From Phormidium tanganyikae FI6-MK23 (lineage in GTDB: Bacteria; Cyanobacteriota; Cyanobacteriia; Leptolyngbyales; Leptolyngbyaceae), in contig JAHHHU010000001.1 in assembly GCA_019359175.1 (NCBI GenBank), positions 310,001 through 374,000 on the forward strand: a DNA stretch of 64,000 nt, given 5' to 3'. The notes under the pieces were generated by a model, which saw only the letters and a list, made by a program, of their open reading frames with translations, ran no database searches and had not been told where the DNA came from. The position numbers and the translations under genes are program-made. This document shows, piece after piece, positions 9,347 through 18,340 of this stretch (positions are counted from its first letter, which is position 1; every line of letters starts with the position of its first letter).

Positions 9347-10700
9347 AAGGTTTAGAGAGAGAGAGACGGAATTGGTCAAGATCTGAAAGGGCACGATCGC
9401 GATATTGTCCGTACCGCTCTTGTTTATTGCGAATCTTCTTCGGCAGTTCCGGTAAGATCCCAAAGTTCGGGGGCATCGGCTGGAAGTGCTTCGGAGAGGC
9501 AGAACTAATAAAGTCGAACAATGCGCCCATCATCGTATTAACCGGAAGCGTCAGGGTTGGTAATCCCAACGCAACACGCGCGGCATTTGTTCCTGCAAGC
9601 CAACCTCCAGCACAAGCGGCAGTATAGCCTTCAGTTCCGCTCAGTTGTCCGGCTGCGAGTAACGTCGATCGCGATTTAAACTGCAAGCTTGGTAACAGCA
9701 ATTCGGGCGAATTGATAAACGTATTGCGGTGCATCACACCCATGCGGACGAATTCAGCATTTTCTAAGCCTGGAATCAACTGGAATACGCGCTTTTGTTC
9801 GCCCCAGCGCAGATTCGTTTGAAAGCCGACCATGTTCCAGAGTTGCCCAGATTTATCTTCTTGGCGCAACTGTACGACCGCGTAAGGACGATGCTCTTTG
9901 TTTTCGCGGAAATCGCCTTTTCGAGCATCGAACAATCCCACAGGCTTGAGCGGGCCGTAGCGCATCGTATCTTCACCCCGTCGCGCCATTTCCTCGATCG
10001 GTAAACACGCCTCAAAAAACTTCGCCGTTTCGCGCTCAAAATCTTTCAGTTCTGCTTGTTCTGCCTTGCACAGTTCTTGCCAAAAATGCAGATATTGCGC
10101 TTTATCCATCGGACAGTTGAGATAAGCGGCTTCTCCTCGATCGTAGCGAGAAGCGAGAAATGCCGTCTCAAAGTCGATCGATTCTCCCACGACGATCGGG
10201 CTTGCTGCATCGAAAAAGCTCATGTACGCCATTCCGGTAAACTGCTGCAAATCTTCAGCGAGCGATTCACTCGTCAGCGGTCCCGTCGTCAGTACCACGA
10301 TGCCTTCTTTAGGAATTTCCGTAATTTCCCCACGCCGCAATTCGATCAGTGGATGGCTCGACAATGTTTCGGTCAAATTTTCGCTAAACACGCCGCGATC
10401 GACTGCCAACGCTCCCCCCGCTGGAACCTGATGCTGATCTGCGGTTTGAATCACGATCGACCCCAACCGCCGCAATTCTTCGTGCAGCAGTCCCGAAGCG
10501 CGATCGGTTGCCTGCGCTCCAAACGAGTTGCTGCATACTAATTCCGCGAGATGTTCTGAATGATGAGCGGGGCTTTGCCGAGTGGGGCGCATTTCGTGCA
10601 GTACGACGGGTACGCCTGCCTGAGCGATTTGCCAAGCGGCTTCGGTTCCTGCTAATCCGCCGCCAATCACATGGATGGGAGAAGTGTCGGTCATGGTCAA
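9327..10700 (-). CDS. trmFO: tRNA (uracil-54-C5) methyltransferase, folate/FAD dependent (TrmFO)
   Basis: TrmFO makes ribothymidine at position 54 of the tRNA T-loop, using methylenetetrahydrofolate and FADH2. The N-terminal FAD-binding motif is [14 protein letters not shown] (about residues 10-23), followed by the family hallmark [13 protein letters not shown]. The C-terminal part has [20 protein letters not shown], another FAD contact. At 457 residues the length is normal. The ATG at 10694 is an alternative two codons in. It is upstream of, and overlaps, the LpxB-like gene. Confidence 0.95.
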   Translation of the reverse strand: MTMTDTSPIHVIGGGLAGTEAAWQIAQAGVPVVLHEMRPTRQSPAHHSEHLAELVCSNSFGAQATDRASGLLHEELRRLGSIVIQTADQHQVPAGGALAVDRGVFSENLTETLSSHPLIELRRGEITEIPKEGIVVLTTGPLTSESLAEDLQQFTGMAYMSFFDAASPIVVGESIDFETAFLASRYDRGEAAYLNCPMDKAQYLHFWQELCKAEQAELKDFERETAKFFEACLPIEEMARRGEDTMRYGPLKPVGLFDARKGDFRENKEHRPYAVVQLRQEDKSGQLWNMVGFQTNLRWGEQKRVFQLIPGLENAEFVRMGVMHRNTFINSPELLLPSLQFKSRSTLLAAGQLSGTEGYTAACAGGWLAGTNAARVALGLPTLTLPVNTMMGALFDFISSASPKHFQPMPPNFGILPELPKKIRNKQERYGQYRDRALSDLDQFRLSLSKPYALALS

Positions 10701-10922
10701 AACTGCGATCGAGTTCTTATCCAGGATAAACGGTTCTGTCTAAGGTCAGCGAAGGTGCAAACTTCTTTCAGGGCATTGAACTCAATTTCAACCGATTCCA
10801 CAAATCAATCGGAGTGTTTCTACGGAGAAGCCGCTTTCTTCATTCATGTAAAGGCATTGTCTTTCATATCTGATTTCTGTGATCGATACTAGAATTCAGA
10901 AAGTCAGTGCTGGTTTAGATTT

Positions 10923-12332
10923 ATGCGATCGTCTCCTTCTCGTTCTCCGCTGCGTCGAAATCTCTGGTTTGAGAGAGCAATGGCGCTTTTGGCATTAGCG
11001 AATCTGGGATTGGTGGCGTTTGATTCTGCTTATGTTCCGTGGCGCGATTTTTGGTTCCGCAATTTTCCGGGCGTGACGCGCGTGTACGATCGTGTGAAAG
11101 GCATTGAGCCGCATCGAGACACAGAAGCTTACCTTGCCTCGGTAGATTCCTTACAGCAAGAACTTCAACAATTTGGCTTACAGAGTCCGCAAGTGCAAGC
11201 GAGACTGCAAGAATTACGCGATCGTAGTACGGAAATGATCAGCGCGAATCCGTTCGCTATCTCTGATAAGAGCGGAACGCTAGAAAAAATCAAAAACCGA
11301 ATGCGAGAGCATACCTTTGGACAACGTAGAGGAGAATCTGCGACGCAAGCATTTACAACATTTTGGAGCACGGAAAATTTATCACAGCGGGGATTAGTCC
11401 CGGAATGGAAGTTTTTCACTCAAGAGATTCGTCCATTGATTGCGTTGAATTATTATCGATCGATTGGCGAAAACGGTGAATCTGTCGATTGGTTCTGGCT
11501 GATTGATGTGCCTTTTGTCGCGATTTTTGCTTTAGAGTTCATTGCTCGAACGTTTTATCTCAGTCGTCGTTATAAAAGTCTGGGCTGGCTTGATGCTGCT
11601 CTCTGGCGCTGGTATGATGTTTTTCTTCTGCTGCCTTTTCTTAGATGGCTAAGAGTCATTCCGGTGATAGTTCGATTGAATCATTCTGGGATGATTAAAC
11701 TTGATCGCGTTCGTCAGCAAGCAAGTCAGGGCTTTGTCGCCAATATTTCGGAAGACGTGGCAGAAGTGGTTGTGATTCAAGTGATCGATCGACTGCAATC
11801 TTCGATCGAGCGGGGCGAATTGTCTCGCTGGATTGTCCAATCCGTGAATCGCCCTTACATTGATCTCAATCAGCGCGACGAAATTCAGGAATTGACGACG
11901 CATCTTGTTCAGACTACGGTTTACAAGGTTTTGCCGAAGATGAAGCCCGAACTAGAGGCGTTATTGAGACATAGCATTGATAAGATTTTGAGCCAGTCGC
12001 CTGCTTATCAGGGATTGAAAGCGATGCCGTTAGTGGGAGATCTGCCGCGACAAATTAACGAGCGATTGGTTTCTGATGTTACGGGTGGAATGTATGACGC
12101 GATCGTACTTGCGCTTGAAGATAAAGCGGGTGCAGAATTGATCGGTAAATTGGTAAAAAGTTTTGGTCAGAACTTGACGACTGAGTTGCAACAACAGCGA
12201 TCGCTGCAAGAAATTCAAAGTTTAGCGATCGACTTGTTAGAGGAAATCAAGGTGAACTATGTGCGGCGATTGAGCGAGGGAGATGTAGAGGGAATTTTAG
12301 AAGAGATGCGGCAGGTTCGTAAATTGACGTGA
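10923..12332 (+). CDS. Conserved cyanobacterial membrane protein with S4-like segment; 3' end possibly cut by IS
   Basis: The 469-residue reading frame has a hydrophobic segment near residues 18-36, a long hydrophilic loop, a membrane helix around 188-210 (VPFVAIFALEFIARTFYLSRR), then WYDVFLLLPFLRWLRVIPVIVRL. The last resembles the arginine-spaced S4 helix of voltage-sensor domains. A helical cytoplasmic region follows. There is no K+-channel selectivity filter, so channel function is not claimed. The TGA stop at 12330-12332 lies inside the 14-bp terminal inverted repeat of the IS relic. The last residue (T) and the stop are therefore IS-supplied, and the native C-terminus may be lost. Confidence 0.7.
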   Translation: MRSSPSRSPLRRNLWFERAMALLALANLGLVAFDSAYVPWRDFWFRNFPGVTRVYDRVKGIEPHRDTEAYLASVDSLQQELQQFGLQSPQVQARLQELRDRSTEMISANPFAISDKSGTLEKIKNRMREHTFGQRRGESATQAFTTFWSTENLSQRGLVPEWKFFTQEIRPLIALNYYRSIGENGESVDWFWLIDVPFVAIFALEFIARTFYLSRRYKSLGWLDAALWRWYDVFLLLPFLRWLRVIPVIVRLNHSGMIKLDRVRQQASQGFVANISEDVAEVVVIQVIDRLQSSIERGELSRWIVQSVNRPYIDLNQRDEIQELTTHLVQTTVYKVLPKMKPELEALLRHSIDKILSQSPAYQGLKAMPLVGDLPRQINERLVSDVTGGMYDAIVLALEDKAGAELIGKLVKSFGQNLTTELQQQRSLQEIQSLAIDLLEEIKVNYVRRLSEGDVEGILEEMRQVRKLT

Positions 12333-13009
12333 GTTCGACGAGATAGAAGTGGCACAAAAGGAAAGCTAGGACTGCTTTTGAAAGAAATAACAACACCTCT
12401 TTCGAGCCTCAGCTTATGGAACCTATCGTATCGCGCCTTGACCTGACGACGCTGTTCTGCGACTGCCATCGTTGCCTGGAGAGAAACGCTGTCAGTCCCG
12501 TTTGCGCCTGAGTGAAGTGATGACTATCGTGATTGCGTTTCATGCTTCTGGAGCCAGAACATTCAAGGATTTCTATACGCACCTAGCCCCTGCCCATAGC
12601 CACAAGGTATTCAAACAGCAGGTCGATTGGGGCAACTCGACCGGATGGAAGTTTGGCTTCAAGTTGCATCTGATCATCAACGAACAGGGAGAACGGCTGG
12701 CATTCAAACTCACCCCTGCCCACATCGATGACCGAACTCCTGTGCCCGAAATGAGCGAAGGCATTTTTGGCAAGCTGATTGACAAGATTCTACTGCGAAA
12801 GCGCTCGAACATTGAGTCAGTGAATGACCAACTGAAGAACATTTGCCAGATTGAGCATTCGCGGCAGTGCAGTTGCTGGAATTTCCTCGTCAATCTGATG
12901 GCAGGGCTGATTGCTTACACCTATCAGCCCAAGTTCCCTTCGCTCGACTTGCAACCGAAAGGTCTGCTTGCCCTGCCTCCTGCCATTTTTTAATCCGTCG
13001 AACTCACGT
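12327..13009 (+). mobile_element. Decayed IS982-family insertion sequence
   Basis: The element is 683 bp and bounded by perfect 14-bp inverted repeats: ACGTGAGTTCGACG at 12327-12340 and its complement at 12996-13009. Intact IS982 elements are about 1 kb. I see no flanking target duplication. The left flank is an open gene and the right flank is the stump of a different gene on the other strand. This suggests that the element sits at a deletion or recombination junction rather than at a simple insertion. Confidence 0.82.
12472..12993 (+). pseudogene. IS982-type transposase remnant, internally deleted
   Basis: The 173-residue frame has family segments in the right order: CQSRLRLSEVMTIVIAFHASG, then FGFKLHLIINEQGERLAF, IDKILLRKRSNIESVNDQLK and NLMAGLIAYTYQPK. 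Compared with my recollection of IS982 transposases, two blocks are missing: about 70 residues after FKDFYT and about 35 residues before IDKILL. These should carry catalytic aspartates of the DDE triad. The N-terminal part (LDLTTLFCD, near 12435-12460) is in another frame. It is not expected to be active. Confidence 0.8.
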
Positions 13010-13147
13010 TAAATAAGCACCTTCCGCTTTGACTAAAACCAAATCTACTGACACGCCTCGTTCCGCAAAACCACGTGCCAGATTTACCATTGCCCGCTCC
13101 GCCCCACCACCATGCAGGTTAGGCGCAAAAATCGCTAAAGTTGACAT
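13004..13147 (-). pseudogene. N-terminal stump of a family-4-type glycosyltransferase
   Basis: Reading the minus strand from ATG 13147 gives 46 native codons. They begin MSTLAIFAPNLHGGGAER and continue VNLARGFAERGVSVDLVLVK, the classic start of GT4 glycosyltransferases (nucleotide-sugar retaining enzymes). The frame then enters the IS inverted repeat and stops at TGA 13004-13006. Nothing resembling the rest of the gene is found on the far side of the IS, so about 300 codons are gone. Confidence 0.8.
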
Positions 13148-13768
13148 ACTGAAAAACCCGCCAAATCACAGCAAAAAACACACGACAAAGCCAAATTCAA
13201 CCGCACACAATCACCAGAATATCTATTAGATAAACGTATTCATTTTGCAAAATCAAGCTTGCGGCGATCGCTGAATTTTACCGAACACAACTCAACATTT
13301 GATGAAACATCCGGACGAAATTGAAAGCGTTTGTATACAGGATATTGCTCTTCAAGCTTTGAAAGAAAACTCGATTGCGTGGATGACGATCGCTAAAATG
13401 ACCAAGTATCAAAAAAGGAATAAAAAGAACGATCGAGCTTTATCGAAGTGCTTCAATGCTTAACTGTTTGGACTTCTACCGAAGACGACAACACGCATTT
13501 TCATACGCTAGAAGATACATCAAATGCGCTCTGTATATGATACCTGGAGTATCAGTCACTCATATTCTGTGGTTTGAACCTCACGAAGTTTCAGAGTATT
13601 CTGCTAGTCTAGATGATTAATTTAATTAATCATCCACCAAAATATAGCCATAAGTTCTAAGGTCAAAGGCGGATTTTGAAGCATTAAGAAATAAAAAGTC
13701 TTAGGCGATTTCATGATTTAGACGGGGCATTCTGAAGCCGAAATCATTCGCTCTCACTGGTTACGGTT
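13148..13768. other. Gene-poor flank of the IS junction
   Basis: This 620-bp stretch is AT-richer than its surroundings. It holds only the doubtful 53-codon frame and a 9-bp inverted repeat (GATGATTAA, 13612-13620, with TTAATCATC, 13626-13634) without a T-run. I see no other supported feature. Confidence 0.4.
13302..13463 (+). CDS. Possible 53-residue protein, unrecognised
   Basis: A short open frame from ATG 13302 to TAA 13461-13463 begins MKHPDEIESVCIQDIALQAL and is rich in lysine. I recognise no family and see no clear ribosome site. It lies in the 620-bp gene-poor stretch between the glycosyltransferase stump and the next gene. It may be a decayed remnant or chance. Confidence 0.2.
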   Translation: MKHPDEIESVCIQDIALQALKENSIAWMTIAKMTKYQKRNKKNDRALSKCFNA

Positions 13769-14503
13769 ATGTCACTTTCCCCAATCGCTCAATACTGCAT
13801 TCGCAAACTCCTAAGACAGAATTTTGATAACCTCGATCATCTATTTCTCTCAGGTTCAAATCGCTGCAATTTAAGCGACGAGAACATCGATCTAATTCTA
13901 TACAAGATATCTTCCGCTTCAGAAAACTACCACCTACAGCTTCAAGAACTCGAACTATTATCTAAGCTTTACTACCAGCTCGAACGAAGTCCATCGAATG
14001 ACGTCACGATCGCAGAAATCAAGCGCCGAATTTTTCAGACCCTCGGCTTTCAAATCAACGCGATGCTGCACACCCAGTTACCTCCCGTACTGCACGAATC
14101 CGCGATCGAGATCTTCCGCTTTTTTCACCAAGAGCAAGTTCGAGAAGGAATGCGTTATGCAAATACGCTCTATGCTGCCGCTTATCAATTTGATTTAACC
14201 TACCGACTTCAGGCTTACCAAATGGCTTGGGCACTTTCTGAAGCTAAAGTTCCTCTAGTCGTCAGCCTATCATCCGCTCGATTTGTGATTTGGATTAAGT
14301 TACAATCCCCTACCTATCCCGTTCTGAGCCGTCAAGATACAGGACTTGTAAAAACTATTCTGTCGATCAATCTCGCCTTACGAAAAGGAAAAGCAGTGAG
14401 TAAACGCCTGTCAAAACATCTTCAGCCTGACTTGGTTGGTAAAAAAACCATCACAATATTTCCCAAATCACAAATTCCGGGGATGATTAAAACAGAAGTC
14501 TGA
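13769..14503 (+). CDS. Hypothetical protein, 244 residues
   Basis: I do not recognise this protein. It is soluble-looking and mostly helical by composition, with no signal peptide or membrane helix and a basic C-terminus (LRKGKAVSKRLSKHLQ). The stop is 24 bp before the TAXI-type binding protein gene on the same strand, so the two may be cotranscribed. Codon use resembles the neighbours, and the length and clean frame support a real gene. Confidence 0.6.
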   Translation: MSLSPIAQYCIRKLLRQNFDNLDHLFLSGSNRCNLSDENIDLILYKISSASENYHLQLQELELLSKLYYQLERSPSNDVTIAEIKRRIFQTLGFQINAMLHTQLPPVLHESAIEIFRFFHQEQVREGMRYANTLYAAAYQFDLTYRLQAYQMAWALSEAKVPLVVSLSSARFVIWIKLQSPTYPVLSRQDTGLVKTILSINLALRKGKAVSKRLSKHLQPDLVGKKTITIFPKSQIPGMIKTEV

Positions 14504-14527
14504 GTGTTTCTCAACTGATCAAATCCC

Positions 14528-16072
14528 ATGCTGAAATTGCGTGTGTCTCTATCCAAGTTGGTGTTTGGTTGCGCGGTTGGAGTCGTCTTATTCACCACAG
14601 GATGCAATCGATCGCCAAAACAGATCGCGCTTTCTAGCGGAACCAATAACGGCTATTACAATCGACTCGCAGGTCAAATCAGTTCCGCCACACAGCGCAC
14701 CGCAAACCTCGAAGTTGAAAACCGCAAATCTCAAGGCTCAATCGAGAACCTGAGCCGATTGCTCGATCGACAAGTCGATTTCGCCTTAGTGCAACTCGAT
14801 GTGGTTAGCGATGCAATGCGCCAAGGGAAAGTTCAAGCAGTGGCAATTTTAGCAAACGAGCCGATTCATATCATTGCGTCCAAAGATGCCAAAGTACGAT
14901 CGCTCACCGATTTGAATAGCAAGCGAGTTGGAGTCGGTACACCCGGCAGCGGTATCCGTTACACTTCCGAGTATCTCACTCAAGCTTTTAACCTCAAACT
15001 GCGCGAAGACAGCTCTAGCTTCGATGAAGCGTTCCGCAAACTGAATGCGCGTCAACTCGATGCCACAATCTATGTTGGAACAATGGGCGCAAGCGAACAA
15101 CTGCGCCAACAACTAATCGCAAATCCCTCACTCCAACTCGTCCCGATCGAGCCTGAACTGATTAACTATCTCACCAATCGCGATCCTGGCTCTTATCAAC
15201 TGATTACGATTCCGCAGGGCATCTATAGTCCACGCCCGACTGTTCCCGATCGCGATATTTCCACCCTCGCGACCGCAACCGTTCTAGTCACTCGCCCGGA
15301 TGTCAATGATGAAACCGTTGGCTTAGTCACTTGGGCGATCTTGTACAACTCTCGTCAGTTTTCGCTCTTTTATCCCGAATTGCAAACTGGAGAAGCTCGA
15401 TCTCTGTTGCAAAAAAACTTACTTTACATTCATCCTGGCGCTCAAGATGTCTACGCTCAAAATGCTGATCCGCGAAATGCTTGGCTGCGATATCTCGAAG
15501 CAAACAACGACCTGCAAGCGGGGCTAGTGCTTTTATTTGGTACGAGCGGCATCGGTTTAATTATCCAACGCTGGAAACGCGATCGCTGCAAAAAACTCCT
15601 CACTGCTACAATCACTCGTATCAACGAACTCAAGCAGCTTTTGCCCCAAAATGCTCAACAAGCCCTCGTCGGCATCGAAGATCTCAGCCAAGAACATCGC
15701 CTCATGTTCATCGAAGGCGCAATCACGTCAGATATCTACGAGCAAGTGCAGCACAAAACCCAGACTTTCGCGGATCAGTGCCGCAATATTTCAGAGCAGC
15801 AGCGCAAACAGTTTGTTTTGAACACGCTTCTGGTTCTAGATGATTGGCAAGCCGCGCTCCAAGTCGATCCGCAAGACGCACTGCAAAAACTGACTTATCT
15901 CAAACAGCAGTACCGCGAAATGCTGATCGCCGATCAAGTCGAAATTCAGGCATACATCGAGCTGATGGAACTGACGTTGCTCTCGGTAATGACCTTGACG
16001 GGAACGGGTTCAGAGAGAAGATCGACGACTTTGAATTCGCTACCCTTAGAAGATCCATCGATCGTGCCTTAA
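14528..16072 (+). CDS. TAXI-type TRAP solute-binding protein with C-terminal membrane anchor
   Basis: The N-terminal 310 residues match the TAXI solute-receptor family (periplasmic binding protein type 2): LSSGTNNGYYNRLAGQI, DFALVQLDVVSDAM and RVGVGTPGSGIRYTSEYL. Residues 1-26 form a signal sequence ending near TTGC, possibly a lipoprotein site. Unusually for a TAXI protein (about 320 residues), this one is 514 residues long. After the binding domain come a membrane helix (about 330-350, GLVLLFGTSGIGLII), positive charges (KRDRCKK) and a helical, presumably cytoplasmic, domain of about 150 residues. No TRAP membrane subunit is nearby. A sensory or accessory role is possible but is inference. 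Confidence 0.75.
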   Translation: MLKLRVSLSKLVFGCAVGVVLFTTGCNRSPKQIALSSGTNNGYYNRLAGQISSATQRTANLEVENRKSQGSIENLSRLLDRQVDFALVQLDVVSDAMRQGKVQAVAILANEPIHIIASKDAKVRSLTDLNSKRVGVGTPGSGIRYTSEYLTQAFNLKLREDSSSFDEAFRKLNARQLDATIYVGTMGASEQLRQQLIANPSLQLVPIEPELINYLTNRDPGSYQLITIPQGIYSPRPTVPDRDISTLATATVLVTRPDVNDETVGLVTWAILYNSRQFSLFYPELQTGEARSLLQKNLLYIHPGAQDVYAQNADPRNAWLRYLEANNDLQAGLVLLFGTSGIGLIIQRWKRDRCKKLLTATITRINELKQLLPQNAQQALVGIEDLSQEHRLMFIEGAITSDIYEQVQHKTQTFADQCRNISEQQRKQFVLNTLLVLDDWQAALQVDPQDALQKLTYLKQQYREMLIADQVEIQAYIELMELTLLSVMTLTGTGSERRSTTLNSLPLEDPSIVP

Positions 16073-16212
16073 AGTTTCAGACTACGGACTGTTTGACTTC
16101 TAACTTGTGGTCTACGTAAAAACCACGAAGTTACATCTCACTAAATTGTGTGATAGCCATTTTTAGAAAAATCTGTTTAGATATAAATAGACTTGCTTCG
16201 GAGCGTTTTCGG

Positions 16213-16239
16213 CAGCCTTAAAAATAGGCTGTTTTTTTT
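16213..16239 (+). terminator. Rho-independent terminator after TAXI gene
   Basis: The stem CAGCC (16213-16217) pairs with GGCTG (16227-16231) and is followed by eight T residues (16232-16239). It lies 140 bp after the TAXI-protein stop. Confidence 0.75.
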
Positions 16240-16292
16240 ATGGTCTATCTGCCTACTGTATCCAGATAACACATTGCCCACTATTTTATAGA

Positions 16293-16320
16293 CAATAAAA
16301 TGCGCCCAACTTGGGCGCAT
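16293..16320 (-). terminator. Terminator of the TPM-domain gene
   Basis: A near-perfect palindrome (ATGCGCCCAA, 16300-16309, with TTGGGCGCAT, 16311-16320) is followed on the minus strand by TTTTATTG. It is 26 bp past the TPM gene stop. Confidence 0.7.
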
Positions 16321-16345
16321 GACAGAATTAAGTAAGATTTGAATT

Positions 16346-17161
16346 CTAGGTTTCAGACGTAGACGATCGAACAAACGACGGTGCAAGGAATGCGACTAAT
16401 GCACCGATCGCAAATCCCGCTACATTCCGAAACAGCGGCAACCACTCAGAAGTGCGAGTTACAACCGGGCCAATCCCAAACGCGAGAAACAAAATTCCCC
16501 AGAGCGGCGAGAAGATTAGCGCCCACTGCCAAGCAAAAACCTGACCTTCCTTCCGAGGCTGCGCTGCAAATCCGCAAATCACGCCCCCCAGCGTCGAAGT
16601 CACAAGCGTCAAGATCCACTGTTCGCGCGGCAATCCCGGAACCACACTACAGCCGCCCTGCCGCAAACAGCCCTTTACCGACTCCAACGCCTGCAAAATC
16701 GACTGATCGCCGCCATTGTCTCTCACAAAAAACTGATTGCCAAATCGCGTCTGAAGCTCAATCCAGAACGTCCGAGACAGCAGCGGGTAATATTCATCGC
16801 CAACGCTAAAGTTCAGCAAATTGCCGCCACGGGGATCAGCCACCAGCAAAACGCTTTTATTATCTAAGCCCCAAAACTGTTTCACCGCCGTACCAGGAGT
16901 GCGATCGTTTTGAGTCAACACCCGCAGCTTCCAACCCGTTTCTGTCTCAAACTTCGATAAGTCTTCAGACAGCGCCTCTTCCTGAACGTTCGTCAATTCA
17001 TTCGCGAGATCAATCACATTTGTGGGGTGATCGGGCAATAGATCAGGATTGTTGTAAGCGTGAGCCGCAGGCGCGATCGTCCAAACAGAAACGACAACAA
17101 TCAGAGCCATCAACCATCGTAAATAAGTCTGTGGTAAGTGGCGTACTCGAAGAGGATGCAT
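16346..17161 (-). CDS. TPM-domain protein (Psb32/TLP18.3-like), membrane anchored
   Basis: The protein is 271 residues from the ATG at 17161 (MHPLRVRHL); an ATG at 17221 would add 20 residues. A signal sequence ends near AHAYNNP. The TPM (TLP18.3/Psb32/MOLO-1) domain spans roughly 35-165, with conserved VIDLANELT, ETGWKLRVLTQ, FWGLDNKSVLLVADPRGGN and SVGDEYY. Two membrane segments follow (about 185-205 and 210-260). TPM proteins act in photosystem II repair or as lumenal phosphatases in plants. The exact role of this two-helix cyanobacterial version is inferred, not known. Confidence 0.8.
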   Translation of the reverse strand: MHPLRVRHLPQTYLRWLMALIVVVSVWTIAPAAHAYNNPDLLPDHPTNVIDLANELTNVQEEALSEDLSKFETETGWKLRVLTQNDRTPGTAVKQFWGLDNKSVLLVADPRGGNLLNFSVGDEYYPLLSRTFWIELQTRFGNQFFVRDNGGDQSILQALESVKGCLRQGGCSVVPGLPREQWILTLVTSTLGGVICGFAAQPRKEGQVFAWQWALIFSPLWGILFLAFGIGPVVTRTSEWLPLFRNVAGFAIGALVAFLAPSFVRSSTSET

Positions 17162-17306
17162 GGGCAGTTTCACAGTTTTATCACTAAAGAACATAGAAGC
17201 GATCGCAGATGAAACGTTCATCGTTTAACGTTCATTTTTATTTACATTTGTTTAACTAATTCTAATATAGTACTGCGATCAGCGGGAAATCGCTGTAAAT
17301 TCGAGA

Positions 17307-17894
17307 CTAATCCTGATCGCGACGAACGCTCTGACGTGGAGATTCAGGCGGTTTGGTGCCCGATCGCGGATTGAATGAATTATCGTCGTCCCACTCATAA
17401 TGCAATTCAGCATTTGAAGCAGGCTCGATCTCTTCGCGGTGATTGCCGTTGAGTTCAGGATGATAGTCGGGGCGAGAAAGCGAGCGACGATCTGCACCAG
17501 ACGATAACCGAGGCGATCGACGTGATCTCGGCGGCTGAGTAAACGTTCGCCACGCTGCTTTAACGCCCGCAAAAACACTTCGGCTGGTGGTTTGAGCCTT
17601 TTGGACTTGCTGTTTCACGCCCGTAATACTTTGATCGACCTGTTTGACCACCTGCGTTGCACTTTGAATGCCTTGAGTCATGTCATCCGTCAGATCGGTC
17701 ACTTCTAATCCCGTCAATCGCAGTGCTTCCAAGGTCGGAGGCAGTTCGCGATTGAGCGTATCGAACAGCTTCTCCGCACTGCGGGCTGCGCGACCCATCT
17801 CGTTAAACGCCGGAATCGCAACCGTCAGCAGCGCGGTCAAACTGATCGCCACCAATAAAATCGATAAACCTAGCCAAAAAATAGGATCTGCCAC
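17307..17894 (-). CDS. DUF948-like membrane-anchored protein
   Basis: This is a 195-residue protein with one N-terminal membrane helix (about residues 6-28). A helical region with heptad-like spacing (about 30-105) follows, then a disordered tail rich in R, S, P and D. The layout (short TM, then repeated helices like those of methyl-accepting proteins) fits DUF948. It starts 11 bp after the upstream YtxH-type gene, in an operon with two other small membrane proteins. Such DUF948-YtxH pairs recur in bacteria and are often stress-linked; no biochemical role is known. Confidence 0.75.
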   Translation of the reverse strand: MADPIFWLGLSILLVAISLTALLTVAIPAFNEMGRAARSAEKLFDTLNRELPPTLEALRLTGLEVTDLTDDMTQGIQSATQVVKQVDQSITGVKQQVQKAQTTSRSVFAGVKAAWRTFTQPPRSRRSPRLSSGADRRSLSRPDYHPELNGNHREEIEPASNAELHYEWDDDNSFNPRSGTKPPESPRQSVRRDQD

Positions 17895-17905
17895 ACTTCA
17901 CTCGC

Positions 17906-18256
17906 CTATCGCAAACGATCGCGTACCGGAGGTTTTGGGTCAGTCCCTGAGTCAGAGTCACGATTGAGGATCTGGTGTTCGCGCTGAGTCGCTTCGAGTC
18001 CAGCCGCGATCGCTTCTTTCAATCGTCCCAGGGTTCCATCCCAGTTTCGCAAAGCTGACTCAGAAAATCGATCTGCCTGAAGTTGGACACTGGTGGAAAG
18101 ATCTTCCGCAAGTTCAGGTAGGGCATCGGCTGATTTTTTGATTAACTGCCGCGTTTCCCGTCCGGCACGAGGCGCGATCAGTAATCCGGCGATCGTTCCC
18201 ACTGCCGCCCCGACAATCATGCCGCCTAAAAATGATCCGGATCGATTATTGGACAT
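17906..18256 (-). CDS. YtxH-domain protein
   Basis: This 116-residue protein has the YtxH signature GGMIVGAAVGTIAGLLIAPRAG (a glycine-rich membrane or hairpin segment, about residues 10-32) followed by RETRQLIKKSADALPEL. The rest is amphipathic helix and a charged tail. The function is unknown; Bacillus homologues belong to the general-stress regulon. It is the middle gene of the 18679-17307 operon. Confidence 0.85.
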   Translation of the reverse strand: MSNNRSGSFLGGMIVGAAVGTIAGLLIAPRAGRETRQLIKKSADALPELAEDLSTSVQLQADRFSESALRNWDGTLGRLKEAIAAGLEATQREHQILNRDSDSGTDPKPPVRDRLR

Positions 18257-18340
18257 AATGCTCGGCTTTTCCCCTTGCTAGTAATTCGATCGACTCCGAG
18301 AGCCGAAGCTTATCCCCATTTTGCCAGACAACATCGGGAT

